This document shows positions 42,724-54,500 of a stretch of DNA of 64,000 nt, in pieces (within the stretch, counting starts at the first letter, position 1; each line of letters starts with the position of its first letter). The translations under genes and the position numbers were made by a program. A model generated the notes under the pieces. The model searched no databases and had not been told where the DNA came from. It was given only the letters and a program-made list of their open reading frames with translations. Origin of the DNA: Marasmius tenuissimus (Eukaryota > Basidiomycota > Agaricomycetes > Agaricales > Marasmiaceae); assembly GCA_029532415.1 (NCBI GenBank), contig JAQOTA010000023.1, positions 620,001 through 684,000 of the forward strand. Direction: 5' to 3'.

Positions 42724-45700
42724 TCAGATATCTTCATCATCAGATATATGTATCTCATCTGCGTTGGCAGCCATAGCGGGAGCAGCAGCTTCCTCCGTCG
42801 ATTGGTGCAAAGCCGTCTTCGTCGCGGCGACGAACCCTCCTGCCTGTTTCTCTGCGGCTGCCATAGCATCCGGTGCTTCCGCGATATCTGCCTTCTTCCC
42901 AGTTCCAGAACCGTCCTTCGCGGCAATGGTCTGAGCAGCGATGTAATGAGCCTCCGTGTTGAACTGTGCCTGTACACTCCGTTTGATGCGAAGCATCTCT
43001 CTGAAGGTATCTTCCGACCCAGTCTCGATCTCGAAGTCGTTCCACTCTTTCCAAAACTTCTCGTTGACTCGAGGATCGCAGAACTGGGAGGCGTGAGCAT
43101 AAATTGCCCGAGCACGGTCGATTTCACCAAGTTTGCGTTCCAATGCGGCAAAGCGTAGGCACATCTCCGCAGTTTGTCGATCAGGTAGGACTAGAGCGGG
43201 CGGTGAGCGTGTTTCAGAAAAGGTTGGATGGAGAACGTACCTTCCAGAGCTCGCTCATAGATCGGGCGGGTTGCAGGTAAGCCGTAATTGGCAGTGGCTT
43301 TGGCGATGTAGATGGTGAACATCTAGAGTTAAACACGCGCTGAGCGTTCACCGAACCCATCATGCAAGCTAAGAACGTACCTCAAACTTGTCTTCATCGG
43401 CAACAACCTCAGTTGCGCGCTCGTATATGGTCATCGCCCGTTTTATCAGCCCAAAGTCTTCCTCGAACTTGCCGTACATGAGGAACAAAGGTTTGCAAGA
43501 TTTCGCTGGACATTTGTCCAGAGCCTGTTCGAACAAATCTCTTGTACGTTCGACTTTGGTTCCAGCCTATCAACCCAACAGTTAGATTCAGTTAGAAGCA
43601 GAGTTTCGCACACCACTTACATAACGTTTGATGAACTTGGCGAGGTAGATATTCCAAATTTCGAACGAGACTGGGAACGTGAACAGCTCGACGCCTCGCT
43701 CGTACACCTTGAAGCTTTCCTCGAAATACTTGTTGTCTTCCAGGAAAGCCGCATAATTGACGATAATTTGTGCGTTGGCGATGCGTAACTCGAGAATCTT
43801 ATCGTAGACTTGTTTGGTTGTTTCCACCGTGCCGATCGACTCCTCCAGATCAACGTAGAATGACCACAGCTTCAGCGACTTGAACAGACGTGCCTGCACC
43901 GACAACGACTTTTTGAAAGGATTAGCCAAACCATCATTTCGTGAACGAATCAAGGAACACCTACGTGGTCATGGTAGTTGATTTTGGCGTTCTTGGGTAT
44001 GGCTGCGGCTCGCTGCATGACCCTGATTGCCTCGTCGTAATTGCTGAATTGAGATCGGAGTGTCAGAACATGGGCATTTCCCAAGAGAAAAAGATGAACG
44101 CACTCATGTCGGACTTCCATTTCTGCCCATTCACACCATACTTCTGCCAAATCATCCACCGTTTTGAAGTTGACTTTAGTGGCCTTCTCCAGGATCTTCC
44201 TTGCACTATCAAGATCCTCTTCTGCCTCCCCGGCGGTACCACCCTCCTCGTAAAACTTGGCAAAGTTGATGTATAACCGGTGAAGATTGGCGGTCGCCTT
44301 CCGGGGAAGAATAGTTTCGAGAGCTTGGGTATATGTCTCAGCGACCTGAAAAATGATTAGGCGAAAAGAAATGATCGAGTCGAAGTGTATCACTAACCTT
44401 CTTATCATCTTGACCCCAAAGAGCAACCCTCTTTTCCCATTCCTGCACGTCGTTAGGATTACGCCTGATTAGAACATCATTCACCAAGAACGGTCTTCTG
44501 TCCATCAACTCCTCGAATTCCTTCATCCGGACATCCAGCTCTTTTTCAGTCTCTGCAGCTTCTTCCTCATCCTCCTCGTCGGCAAGACTCTCCATCATGG
44601 CGCTAATGAGGGACTCTCCAAATTCAGAGTAGCCATCGAAAATTTGTGTGAAGTCTCGGATCGTCAAGACTTCTGCGAGACCTTTCTCAAAAGTCTCCTT
44701 AGCACGGTCAAACTCGCTCCGTTTGATCCAATAGGTGGCCAAACCCGTCCATAGACGACCTGCCTGGTCTTTGTAGATAGCAAACCCATCCTTTGCCATA
44801 GCTCGTTCAATATTGAGCCTTCGGGAACTGACTGGGTCCTCATCTTCATCGTAGGGCGCGAGAGGCTTCCCGTCAGCATCAAGGGCGACTGGGGGACCGG
44901 CCACGCGTATGAGTTTACCGTCGACTGATGCAGGCGCCTCATTCTCCGCTTTTCGTGCTTCCTCCTCCTCTTCCTCCTTTGCGGCTGCGGCGTGTGACTC
45001 GATAGTTTCGTCCACGTCAAAACCAACATCATCAGAGAATTTTTCGACCACGTCAATCCAATCTTCGAGTAGCTGGAAGGGACTTTTGCCTTCTGGACTG
45101 GTGTACTCTCCTCTTGCAGCTTTTCGAGCGAGGGAAAGCAGGAGCTTGGCTGCTTCCAGAGGCCGAGGCGAACCTGATACTGGTGATAGTAGAAGATGGG
45201 TGTAGTGCTCGGTAACGCTCGGGTCAATGGCAATGTAGCGGCGGTAGATTGAGACGAGCGTCGTGCCGCCTCGCATTTCAGCCCAGAGCAGGTAGCGGAC
45301 CCATATCCGTGAGTGAAGAGAAGGTGGTAGAGTTCTCAATGCTCGATCGAAGGTTCTTCGTGCATGTGTATGGGAGAGTAGCGGTGGACACGAGGGGTGA
45401 AAGAATAGTGAAATGTACATTAGCCATAGTCGTGGCAGCTATAAAAAGTGAGAATGAGTTGCAGTAAACCGCTGAAATAGCGATGGCTAGAGACGCACTT
45501 TTGGCAGCCACATTAATGCCCGTTCAAAGACAGCGACCAGCGATTTCCACTCCTCCAAGCCGATGATACCGTGAAGTCCACCTTCCCATTGCTCGAGATC
45601 CTCTTTCTCCTCCTCCAACGCGTCCTTCATCTCCGGAAACTTCTTTTTACCACCAGCTCTCTTCTTCACTATCTGTTTTCCAAGCACAAACGACATGCGC

Positions 45701-46071
45701 ATCGTTAAGTAGGACTTCCATATCTTGTAGGAGTTTGGAAATTGTACAAGAGCCGACTCATAGAGGTATGTCAGTCGTTGGAGGGATATACGCGCAAGAG
45801 GTGTCACGAGCGGTCCGAGCAATGCTGAAACCTCCTCTGGCAGTACGGATTTTTCGAGTTTGTTCTCGGCATTGTATGTCTCTCGAGCTGTATTTATTGC
45901 GGTCCACCATGCACGAAAAGATTGAGGGTTTCGTAGAAGGTCTTCTTCTCTGTGCAAGTCACGGGGTGTAATGAGGTCTGGGACGGTCTCGGGGCGAGGA
46001 ATTGGGTTCGTGAGAGAAAAATATGCCTTGAGCTCGTCAAGAGAGGGTCGCTTTTCAGCTATGCTGGGCAT
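42724..46071 (-). CDS. SYF1: Pre-mRNA splicing factor SYF1 (XAB2), HAT-repeat protein
   Basis: Scaffold of the Prp19/NTC complex in the spliceosome. Exons: 46071-45499, 45438-44398, 44345-44104, 44043-43965, 43908-43621, 43566-43381, 43322-43241, 43190-42724, giving 985 aa. HAT half-TPR repeats run through the whole length, each with W-x5-E/F and aromatic spacing: [67 protein letters not shown] and [14 protein letters not shown] low-complexity Glu/Ala insert lies near residue 340. The C-terminus is Ala-rich and acidic, ending ISDDEDI. It is divergent from the WD40 gene, with 116 bp between starts. Confidence 0.95.
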
Positions 46072-46187
46072 GGTGAATGGAGGAGGAAGGCAACGTTGAG
46101 CGCTGCTGCAGTGACACTGACCGCCAACGTCGCGGTCAACCACCAAGTGTAATTTCTCACGGCCCCCCTCCATTCTCTTGATCTACC

Positions 46188-47764
46188 ATGTCCAACGTCG
46201 ATACCTCCAAGTTCTTAGTATCTGAGAATGAACTCATCATCGGTGCAGTGCGTCAAATCTGAACTTGATTCGATCTCATCTCACCACGCGTATTCGCAGT
46301 CCCGAAGGCAGAAAGCAGAGGAGCTCAAGTCAACTGGGGACCCTCACCAACTGTCCGGCAAGGCATTGGCTATCGAAGTGATTGGAAACTTCGTATGGGT
46401 GGGGGATAACACAACTTTTGTACGCAAGATAGATCTGGAGGTACGTGAAAAGAACTAACTTTTCTGAAGAAATAGCTATCTGACACCGTGCGAAGACCAA
46501 GAACACCCCACAGATATATCGTGGACACAGAGGACCTGTTTCTGCTCTCGCACTTTTCAAAACTACACCTTCCGACAGCTCTGAACAGCGTCAGATTCTG
46601 ATCACAGGTTCTTGGGACAAGGTACTTTGCCACTTCCCAGAAGCTCATCTTCGACGTTTACCATGTACTTTTTGCAGACAATCAAACTATGGGATACTGA
46701 TGTATGTGATCTCGAGACTACGATCTTTCCGCTCACACGAACTATCAGACGAAAGAAGTAATCTCCTCTACGGACGCGCATTCCGACTTTGTCAAAAGTC
46801 TACTGGTGTTCCCAAAGCACAATTTGCTTGTGTCGGGTAGCTCGGATAAAATTGTGAGGTTCTGGTACGTTTTCCAAGCTGTCTTCCGCAGGTAATCGGA
46901 CTCTGAAATTCGCCTTTCCAGGGACTTGACCTCGGCCCTCAACGGGCAACCTCTCCAAAGTTGCGGCTCCATCACATCACATACCAGGCCAGTTGAGTGT
47001 CTCGATGGCCAAGAACTCGCAAATGGGAACGCCGAATTGTGTACGGGGGACACTATGGGTGTCGCCTTCCTATGGACACTGAAAAAAGACGATACCTCGC
47101 CGCCCAGATGGACGGCAACCCTCAAAACACAATTTCAACATCACAGAACAGGGATAACCGATCTTCACTATGGTCTAGGTCAGCTATGGACAGGTCAGTA
47201 AATCTCTCATACTGCACCACCCGTTCTGAGTCAATTTCGACCTAAGGTTCGCTGGACGAAACCGCGCAGATTCGCAACCTGTCCCCGGCGCATGAGATGC
47301 AGAAACCACCGCCACCCATCACTCATCCTGTCGGGGTTCGTTGTATACTGCCTCTCGGATTGTCGGTCCTCGCGGAGCCCTATCTCATCACTGGGGCCGG
47401 AGACGTCCTCCGGGTGTACGATATGTCATCTTTGGTCGAACCCGAGCTTTTGAACGAATTTGATGCTCACTGGCACGATATAACCGCCATCCGATTGTGG
47501 ATTCGAAAATATGAAGAAGCGGGCAAAACCAAATTGGAGCCGTGGGTCATTACCACTAGTGTCGATTCTACGATTCGAAGATGGAAGCTGCAAGGTACGA
47601 CTCGTAGGGAAATGCTCAAAAGAGGGATACTCAATATTCGTCCTGTAGATCTTCTCGTGAAGAAACCTATTCAGCGCAAACCTGATCCATCACCTTCGAA
47701 GGGTGGGTTCGAGATGACGGCCGAGGAAGAGGAAGAGCTGGCGGAATTGATGGACTCGGACTAG
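46188..47764 (+). CDS. WD40-repeat protein, uncharacterised
   Basis: Beta-propeller protein of 412 aa, no specific ortholog recognised. Exons: 46188-46247, 46300-46440, 46514-46621, 46678-46701 (24 nt), 46749-46864, 46922-47193, 47247-47764. WD-type blocks: IYRGHRGPVSALAL with ILITGSWDK-TIKLWDTD; DAHSDFVKSLLVF with LLVSGSSDKIVRFWDL; a THPVGVRCILPL repeat with YLITGAGDVLRVYD; and HWHDITAIRLW with VITTSVDSTIRRWKL. The C-terminus ends in an acidic helix (EEEEELAELMDSD). The 24-nt exon 4 supplies exactly TIKLWDTD, part of a WD repeat, which argues that it is real. Confidence 0.86.
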
Positions 47765-47864
47765 AACGAGTGGTCGACTCGAAAGAGCGGTTGGTTCAAA
47801 GCAAAGCAAGGGACGTTCACAGAATTGATACAACATGGCAGAAAAAAATCGAAGGAGAGCATTC

Positions 47865-48572
47865 TTAATACCTGTAACGGGTCGAGTAGTCTGAAATTGA
47901 ACCGAATCAGAAGTCTGCGACGATGAGGGCGAGAGTGGACAGGACACACCCTTGGGGGAAACGACGAGACCACGACCTTTGGAGGCACCTCGGTAGACCG
48001 TTTCTATGATGTCAATCAACTAAGAGGACTCATGTAAGTATGCTCGGGAGGAGGCTAATTCATGCACACTTACTTCTTGTTTATTATCCATGGCCCAGTT
48101 TCTGCACAGAGAAGGGTCAGTAATTGGCTAGTCGCAGATAGGCATGCGGCGACGTACATCTTGTTATTGTTACCAGTCCCCAAATCAATCATGATATGCT
48201 TGTTACTGAAGAAAGGAGACCTTTGAGTTGGAAATGGATATTGGAGAAGGCCTTTTCCGCACCGATAGAAGAACATGACTGTGCATGGGTCGTACAATTC
48301 GTACATCTACGAAGAGAGATCAATATCTTCGACACAGACTCGAGATCAAATAAACGTACCTTGTTGAAATCCGGAACCTCTGTGATATCACAAAGATAGA
48401 TTACTGCGAAATTTTGAACCTTCTCAGCGACAGCGTAGAGCGTTTCGTCCATCGTCATGCACTGGCTATCCCAGTCATGGCCGAACCTAATAACAACAAC
48501 ACGATCTTCTTCAGATTTGATTGCTTCGTCGACGTGCCAGCCGGAAGGGAGATGGGGGAGGAAATAGGACAT
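47865..48572 (-). CDS. DIB1: U5 snRNP thioredoxin-like protein DIB1 (Dim1/TXNL4A)
   Basis: U4/U6.U5 tri-snRNP protein that blocks premature spliceosome activation. Exons: 48572-48360, 48306-48263, 48205-48158, 48101-48074, 48019-47950, 47890-47865, giving 142 aa, identical in length to the human protein. Nearly invariant blocks: SYFLPHLPSGWHVD, EEDRVVVIRFGHDWD, AVIYLCDITEVPDFNK, MYELYDPCTVMFFYR, NKHIMIDLGTGNNNK, ETVYRGASKGRGLVVSPK and the end DYSTRYRY. It is divergent from the next gene, with only 88 bp between starts. Five introns in 426 coding bases. Confidence 0.98.
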
Positions 48573-48660
48573 GGTGGTTGAGTGGAGAGTTCAGTGTACA
48601 GCGTTCAAACATAACGCATGGTTATGTAACGATTAGCTCTCTTCATTATTGACGATCACA

Positions 48661-49545
48661 ATGAGCGGTCGTCTGGCTTCATTTCGTGGTCCTTCAACAC
48701 CAACCTCGTCACCAATTCAACATAGAACGGTCAGCGCAAGCGTTCCTTCATCACCGTCCTCCTCCAAGGTCACCGAATCTACATACCATCGCAAAACCAG
48801 AACCTTACTTCAAGAAATCCGAACGATCACGGAAACCTGGGACGACCTCGTTCTCATTGATGGTCTCAAAGCTGCGAAGAGTCTAGTTGATACTCGGACA
48901 GATTTAGAGTAGGATAGGTCTCTTTCGCTCTTTCGTTGTCACGGCTAGATCCCCATTTCCAGTAATGCACTGTCGCTATTTCCGGATCGCATTCCTCGGT
49001 CGCGTGTTGTCACTCCTAAACTGGAGATCATGGAGAAACGGATAGCTGAGCTCGATAATGTGATCTCAAAGCTGGTGAGAGATCTCGGTGTAGGAGCGAA
49101 CGCAAGGTCTGACGCCGCTCGAAAAAGCAAAAACAATTCAGAAAGTTGTGCACCGTAATCGAGAATTTGGAAGGTCTCGTTATTGAAGCGCAGAAAACAA
49201 AGGGATGGGAATGGGTGGAGAGAGAACCTTTGTGGACTACCTGGTCGCTGAACAAGTTTGGTGCGTGAAGCTTTTGCAAGAACTAAACTGGTCTAATATG
49301 GACCTCCTCGATCGCTCGATCGTTTAGTGTCGACTGTGCCGGACATCCTCTATCCGTATCATAGGTCTCTGAATGAGCATATTGCTCTCGTGAATATCCT
49401 CCGGAGTCATTCGATACCCTTCGAGGACTCCCGAAAAGCAATCGCGAAATGGGCAGAACAAGCATGGCTCGAAGACTCGAGTTGGGATGCGCAATGGGAG
49501 GATCTTTGTGCTGCAGAAGTAGACAGGTGGAATAGTACACGCTGA
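48661..49545 (+). CDS. Unrecognised 236-aa helical protein
   Basis: Exons: 48661-48908, 48963-49074, 49128-49260, 49328-49545; all junctions keep frame. The first 40 residues are Ser/Pro/Thr-rich. The middle (residues 40-150) is predicted helical and coiled-coil-like: RTLLQEIRTITETWDDLVLIDGLKAAKSL, then LEIMEKRIAELDNVISKLQKQFRKLCTVIENLEGL in the spliced product. The C-terminal part contains GWEWVEREPLWTTWSLNKF, PYHRSLNEHIALV, FEDSRKAIAKWAEQAWLED and SWDAQWEDLC. Trp-rich blocks suggest a conserved fold. The length, helical content and bidirectional position with a splicing gene are reminiscent of small kinetochore or complex-scaffold subunits, but I do not recognise the family and assign no function. 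Confidence 0.75.
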
Positions 49546-49582
49546 TTTTACAAGAAAAAACAAAACAAAACGGCAATACTCG

Positions 49583-51001
49583 TCAAACATTCCCGAACAT
49601 CAACATCAGTTGTTTCGTCCGCTCTCGTGCACCCCATAAGAGCCCTTGGTCCCTGAAAGTAAGTTTACCCTCCGTCGCGAGATCCCAACGTCTTAAGGTT
49701 GTATCCACTGTGTGCGCAGCCGTCACAACGTGAGTCTGAATTGATTGAGGTTCGAGAAGCTCGTGTACCCACTTTCGAGGACTTTGATGTCATTTTTCAC
49801 AGCGCAATAAATGTCCTTCAGGAATTGTAGGTGTGTCCGGTAATACGACGTGAGTTCAAGACCTTCTTGCTGCAACAACTTGACTTGATCTACGCTCGCT
49901 TTGACGAGATGATTGTCGGGTAGCTTGTAGTTCATGATCCAATGAACGAGGTCCATGCGCGATGGCAAGGTCTTGAGTAATTCCAGCCTTCGCGAGTCGG
50001 ATAATATGGGGTTCTTGCATGAGAGGCATGAGCATTGGAAACCGTAGGGTTCGAGTTGGCGTCGTCGCGCCGAGGCGGGGAGAAGTACGTCTATGTATGG
50101 GATGGTGATTTCTTCGCCTTTTGCCATATGTCGAACGGCGCGAATTTGCATGGAGAAGGATACCATGTCCCATCGGTAGCATGCGTTTGGGCGACAGCTA
50201 GAGGGGAGTGAGTTACGTGTGCGGATTGGTCTTTTGAGGTGGACGCCTACCTGTGGTTGATCCTGGATATATTCTTGAACACGCCAATATGACCTTTCCT
50301 ACCGTCTGGATCCCATCCAAGGCCCGTCATGCCCTTCAAGTCCAGCCCGTTCGTTCTCAAAATCCCTTCAATTGGACCGCTTCCGTCGTGCTTGTGTGAG
50401 TTGTGTAACGACAAATAAGCCTTCCGCGACTCCTCCGGGACTCGGTCAAAACATAGCTTGAGCTCGCGCTCGCGCTCAAACAACACGGCCTGTGTGATCT
50501 GCTCCTCGGTGAAGTGCAGCGGAACTTGTAAAGCTTCGCGCATCAACTCCACCGGTACGATTATGATGGCCCGTTCACTGAGAATGAGCTCCCCCATCTT
50601 GAGATCCTGTGTCGCGAACATGCCTAGTCCTTTGCCCTCCCGGGTCCGGTCCACGGAATAAGCAATTCGAGGGGTGCGGGAGATGGGCTGGGGGTAACTT
50701 GGCGTATGAAGAATATTGTACTTCGTGAATCCAGTCAATAGACACTCGGACCACCCGTCGGGGTGATCGGCAGGTGAGGCATCTATATCGACGGAAGGTT
50801 GCGAGGTGCAGACGAGCTTGCTGTTGAAACCGGTAGTTGGACTTGCACGGTGATGTCGAATGGTTCTTTGGAGGGGTTGGTAACCTTCAGGTTTGCCTAG
50901 AGATGGCGATGAGGGGGGCCAAAACGAACCGGAGAAACGTGCAGACCTATTTCTTCAACTTTGCTTCCAGTTTTTTCAAGTCCCAGGGACTTGGAGGCCA
51001 T
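49583..51001 (-). CDS. SET domain protein (putative lysine methyltransferase)
   Basis: Predicted 422-aa SET protein of the SMYD-like/fungal SET group. Exons: 51001-50947, 50896-50251, 50197-49783, 49735-49583. SET motifs: GKGLGMFATQDLKMGELILSE near residue 110, then ISRINH-SCRPNACYRW across intron 2 (the catalytic NHSC.PN loop), then AKGEEITIPYID. A post-SET-like cluster has GFQCSCLSCKNP. The C-terminal half is helical, as in SMYD TPR regions. The start is uncertain: an in-frame ATG at 51142 would add 47 low-conservation residues. The donor of the last intron (gtcctc at 49782) is weak; GTGAAA at about 49797 is an alternative in the same phase. Substrate unknown. It converges on the 236-aa gene with 37 bp between stops. 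Confidence 0.83.
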
Positions 51002-51509
51002 TTGAGGGTGATGGCGCGACGAAATGTCCGTTGTGAGAGGGGCGGAGGCGTGGCAATCTCTGTGGCTGCCAGGATATCGGAATGAGCGGCAAGCATCGGG
51101 CCTTGAATATCTCGGATATCCGCTGGAAGACCATGCCTCCAAACACGCGTCTCCACGATAGCAAATCGCGGTGTGGTAGCCTCATTGCGAGCCTCGTTGC
51201 ACTATCACATTTGAACTGAGAACCATGTCAAAACCCTCCGCAGCTGGTGAAAAAAGATACTGGCCTCACTGCTGATCAAGAAACGCAAATTGCTAGGAGC
51301 TCAATCTGTCACTAAAAAGGTGAGCAACATTCGATGTGCAACCTATAGTGTCGGGAATCGCCGAAGTTGTGGGTCTGCCGGTGATTCGGCAAGAAAACGT
51401 GTTTTACGCGTGTTGAATCAAATAATATCCTTGACGGGCCAGAGTGACAAAATTGTGACTTTGGAGTTATCTCTCTCGCTTTTGCTCATTGTCGCTTGCG
51501 TCCTGCTCG
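51002..51509. other. Divergent intergenic region SET gene/EDC4 gene
   Basis: 508 bp between the chosen starts of two divergent genes. It may include the longer N-terminus of the SET protein (to 51142). Plus-strand frames before 51510 lack support. No repeats or RNA gene recognised. Confidence 0.5.
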
Positions 51510-54500
51510 ATGGAGAATCGTACGAACGCGCCGACTCGCGACCTTTTCTCTCGTGGCTCGTCACCACCGCTCTCAATCTCTCAGCAGCTACCACAGCAGC
51601 AGCAGACCGAGCAGCAGCAGCAGCCGCAGCAACAGCAGCAGCAACAGCAACAACACTCCCAGCAGCAATCTCAGCCGGCATATCTATCGCATAATGTATC
51701 TTCAAATCCGATCGAGTCGCTATTTCAGAACCTTTCTCCAACCTCTCTCTCCGACCACCATCATCTTCCTTCCTCATCCCAGTCTGTTGATGACTTTTCC
51801 AGTTTGAATTCTCATTCTCGCTCTCTTCCAACGACACCGCCGGCCATGTCGATCTCTGACGATCCTACTCCGCAGTCCGCTCCTTCTAATGTATCTGTAT
51901 CTGATAGCAGGCAGAGCGCTCTTCTATCTCTTCTTGGTGGCCCATCTTCAGCTCCGAACCAGTCTGCAGTAGCATCTCAACAGGCGCAACAAATACCGAC
52001 TCCTCCTGGTTCTTCTCAGAGGTCTGGCACCTCGCCTTCACACAGCGAAGCTCAGGGAAAGATTCTTCTAGAGCAGTTGATGGCTGGGTGAGTCACTGTT
52101 CTCGTTTCGTTAGCCTCATCCGCTGTATGACTAGCGTTGTTGTCTTTTACTCGGCAACATACACGAGGATGCAGCATGGTTGGCCGTCATTTTCATCGTG
52201 TTTTCCATGCCATTTTTTCCCTATTTCTTGAATGCTCATGTCATCTTTCTTATCTTTCCCCTCAGGAACACACCGAGGTCCAACTATTCCGACTCCCAGA
52301 GAGGTTCTTCCTTGCCTGGTTCAGCTCCAACACCACCTTACTCCAACCAGCACGAGAGCGAATACCGTCCTTACCAGCAGCACGATCATCTCATTGACTC
52401 GTCGCAAGCACCCCAGCCCTCCTTGCAGCAACAACACACGCAGTCGTATCAGTCGCCACAGACCCAGCCGCTGCATATTTCACAGCAACAGCAGCAGCCT
52501 CCTTCACCTCGCAAGGCCATGTTCGACTTTGTCTCCCCGTTCGATGCCCTGTCTTCTTCGAGCTCCGCAAAGAAGAAGCAGGCTCCAAGCGTGTCTAGTG
52601 CCAACGAAGACAGTAGCTCCTGGACCGCTGTCTCAGATCCCAAGAGGCAGTCCGTGGACAATCTGTTGGAGAGTTTGACTCGTACTCAGCTCCCTCCTCC
52701 AGCTCCTCACAACACGATTCATCCTAGCTATGATCCTTACTTCGGTGCTGGGGGCGAGTACACCATCGTCGAACAGAGTCGTGTTCCACCACCTCCTCTG
52801 CCCCCAAAACCTGTTGGGGTTCCCCCTCGAAACGCTTCCCCTCGTGCTTCGCCCCCCAAAACTCATGCTCAGCGTGCGCGGATGGAGTCACCTGCCGGTC
52901 AGAATACCCAACCCGCCAGCGGGCCTAGCATTAACAACAACAACAACAATGGGCGAAGAGATAAGGAAAGCTCACCAGGTCCGGGAACGAGAGGGAGCTT
53001 GAGAGCCAAGGGCGGAAGAAATAACAACAAGAGGTACGTGTTCATGGCTTTCCATGATTGCTCGTGTCTAATCAGTTGTCTACCATTGAAGTAGTCCACA
53101 GGCACAGAGCATCGTCTTCGATGTTTCGCAGGCGCTGGATGAAATCCAAGCTCCACGGGATTCCGTCAAGTCGACCGCCATCGCCCTCGTTCGCCAAGAT
53201 ACCGTGTTCCTACCTGGCACGACGATTGGGGCGACTACATGGGTTGCCTACGCGATGACCAAAGGTATGTTACGACCACTCTCGACGTCGTATCGCCGCA
53301 TTAAGTGCTTTTGCAACAGGTCGTATTCGTGTGATCTCCAGGTCCAGCGGTGACCGTACTCTCCTCCAACTCCCTTCCGTTTTCCCTCCTAGCACCAGCG
53401 TCACCGATATGGCTGTTTACGGTAACCGACTTGCGGGTGTCACCTCTGACGGTGGTTTCGTGGTCTGGGAATTGCCCGATATCATTACTGATGATGTTCC
53501 GTAAGTCTATGTCATATTGTCTCCCCATCGCCGACGTTACTGATATCCTGTCATAGTGGCCAGCTACTGCTCTGTGTTGGACCGGCTGGTAACCACGAGC
53601 CACTTACCCTTGTCAAGTGGCATCCTAAGGAGCCAGATACGCTAGCCGTAGCCTCCGATTCTCAAATTTACGTGCTCGACCTCCAGCATTCTCACGTCAT
53701 GCGTGGGCGTATTCTTATCCAGTCTGACCTGCAGGAAATTGGACAGGTCTTTTCCCTTTCTTCGGTGAGTCTACGGCAATGTTTTCTCTTCCAACGATTG
53801 TTCAACTCGCGTTGCAGCCTCTTGTTGCTTTCGACTTTGATGTCATGCATTACACTCTTGCTTCTATCTCCATGGATTCTACGCTCACTATCTGGAATAT
53901 TCACGACGAAGTTCCCTACTCGACGCACAAAGTCCGAGGAGAAGATGTTCCTTCCTCGCTCACGTTCGTCGATGGAGGCATTGTCGTTGGAAGGAGGAAC
54001 GGCACGGTATACCAGTTGCTTTCGATGACCACCAAGAATGTCCTTTCCACGGTCAAATTCGTCAATGGATCCCAGGATGATCCCGACATGTTTGGCCACT
54101 CCATCTACGATGCGAGGATCCAGACTCTGTGGGTGGCGAATAGCCGCAGAGATAGTATGATCGCTCTCAAGATCACCCTCGAGCCCTCTGTCTCCAACAA
54201 CGGCGAAGAAGCCATCAGAGGCTATTTTGAACAGGTCGTCGAATTCAGTGGTCTCAAGCCGACGATACACTTTGTGATTCTCACGGAATACGCTGATCCG
54301 AACGGGGACGAATCTTACGCCGCATGCGTCGCGGCCAAGGTACCTCCTGGAGAGCTGGCATTGGTCGCGTTCTCAGTGCACTCTAGTGGCGTTGATCAGA
54401 TCTTGATTAGGAAGGAGTGGTATGATTCGGCGCTGAACACTGCTCAAGCTAAATTCCCCCCTTACACCCCCCTCCACCACATGGTTGCTCAGGTTGCAGC

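Noticed and set aside
51418..51837. Minus-strand 139-codon frame over the polyGln region (Ala-rich antisense)
   Set aside because: It is created by the CAG/CAA repeat read in reverse and lies within the EDC4 coding exon.
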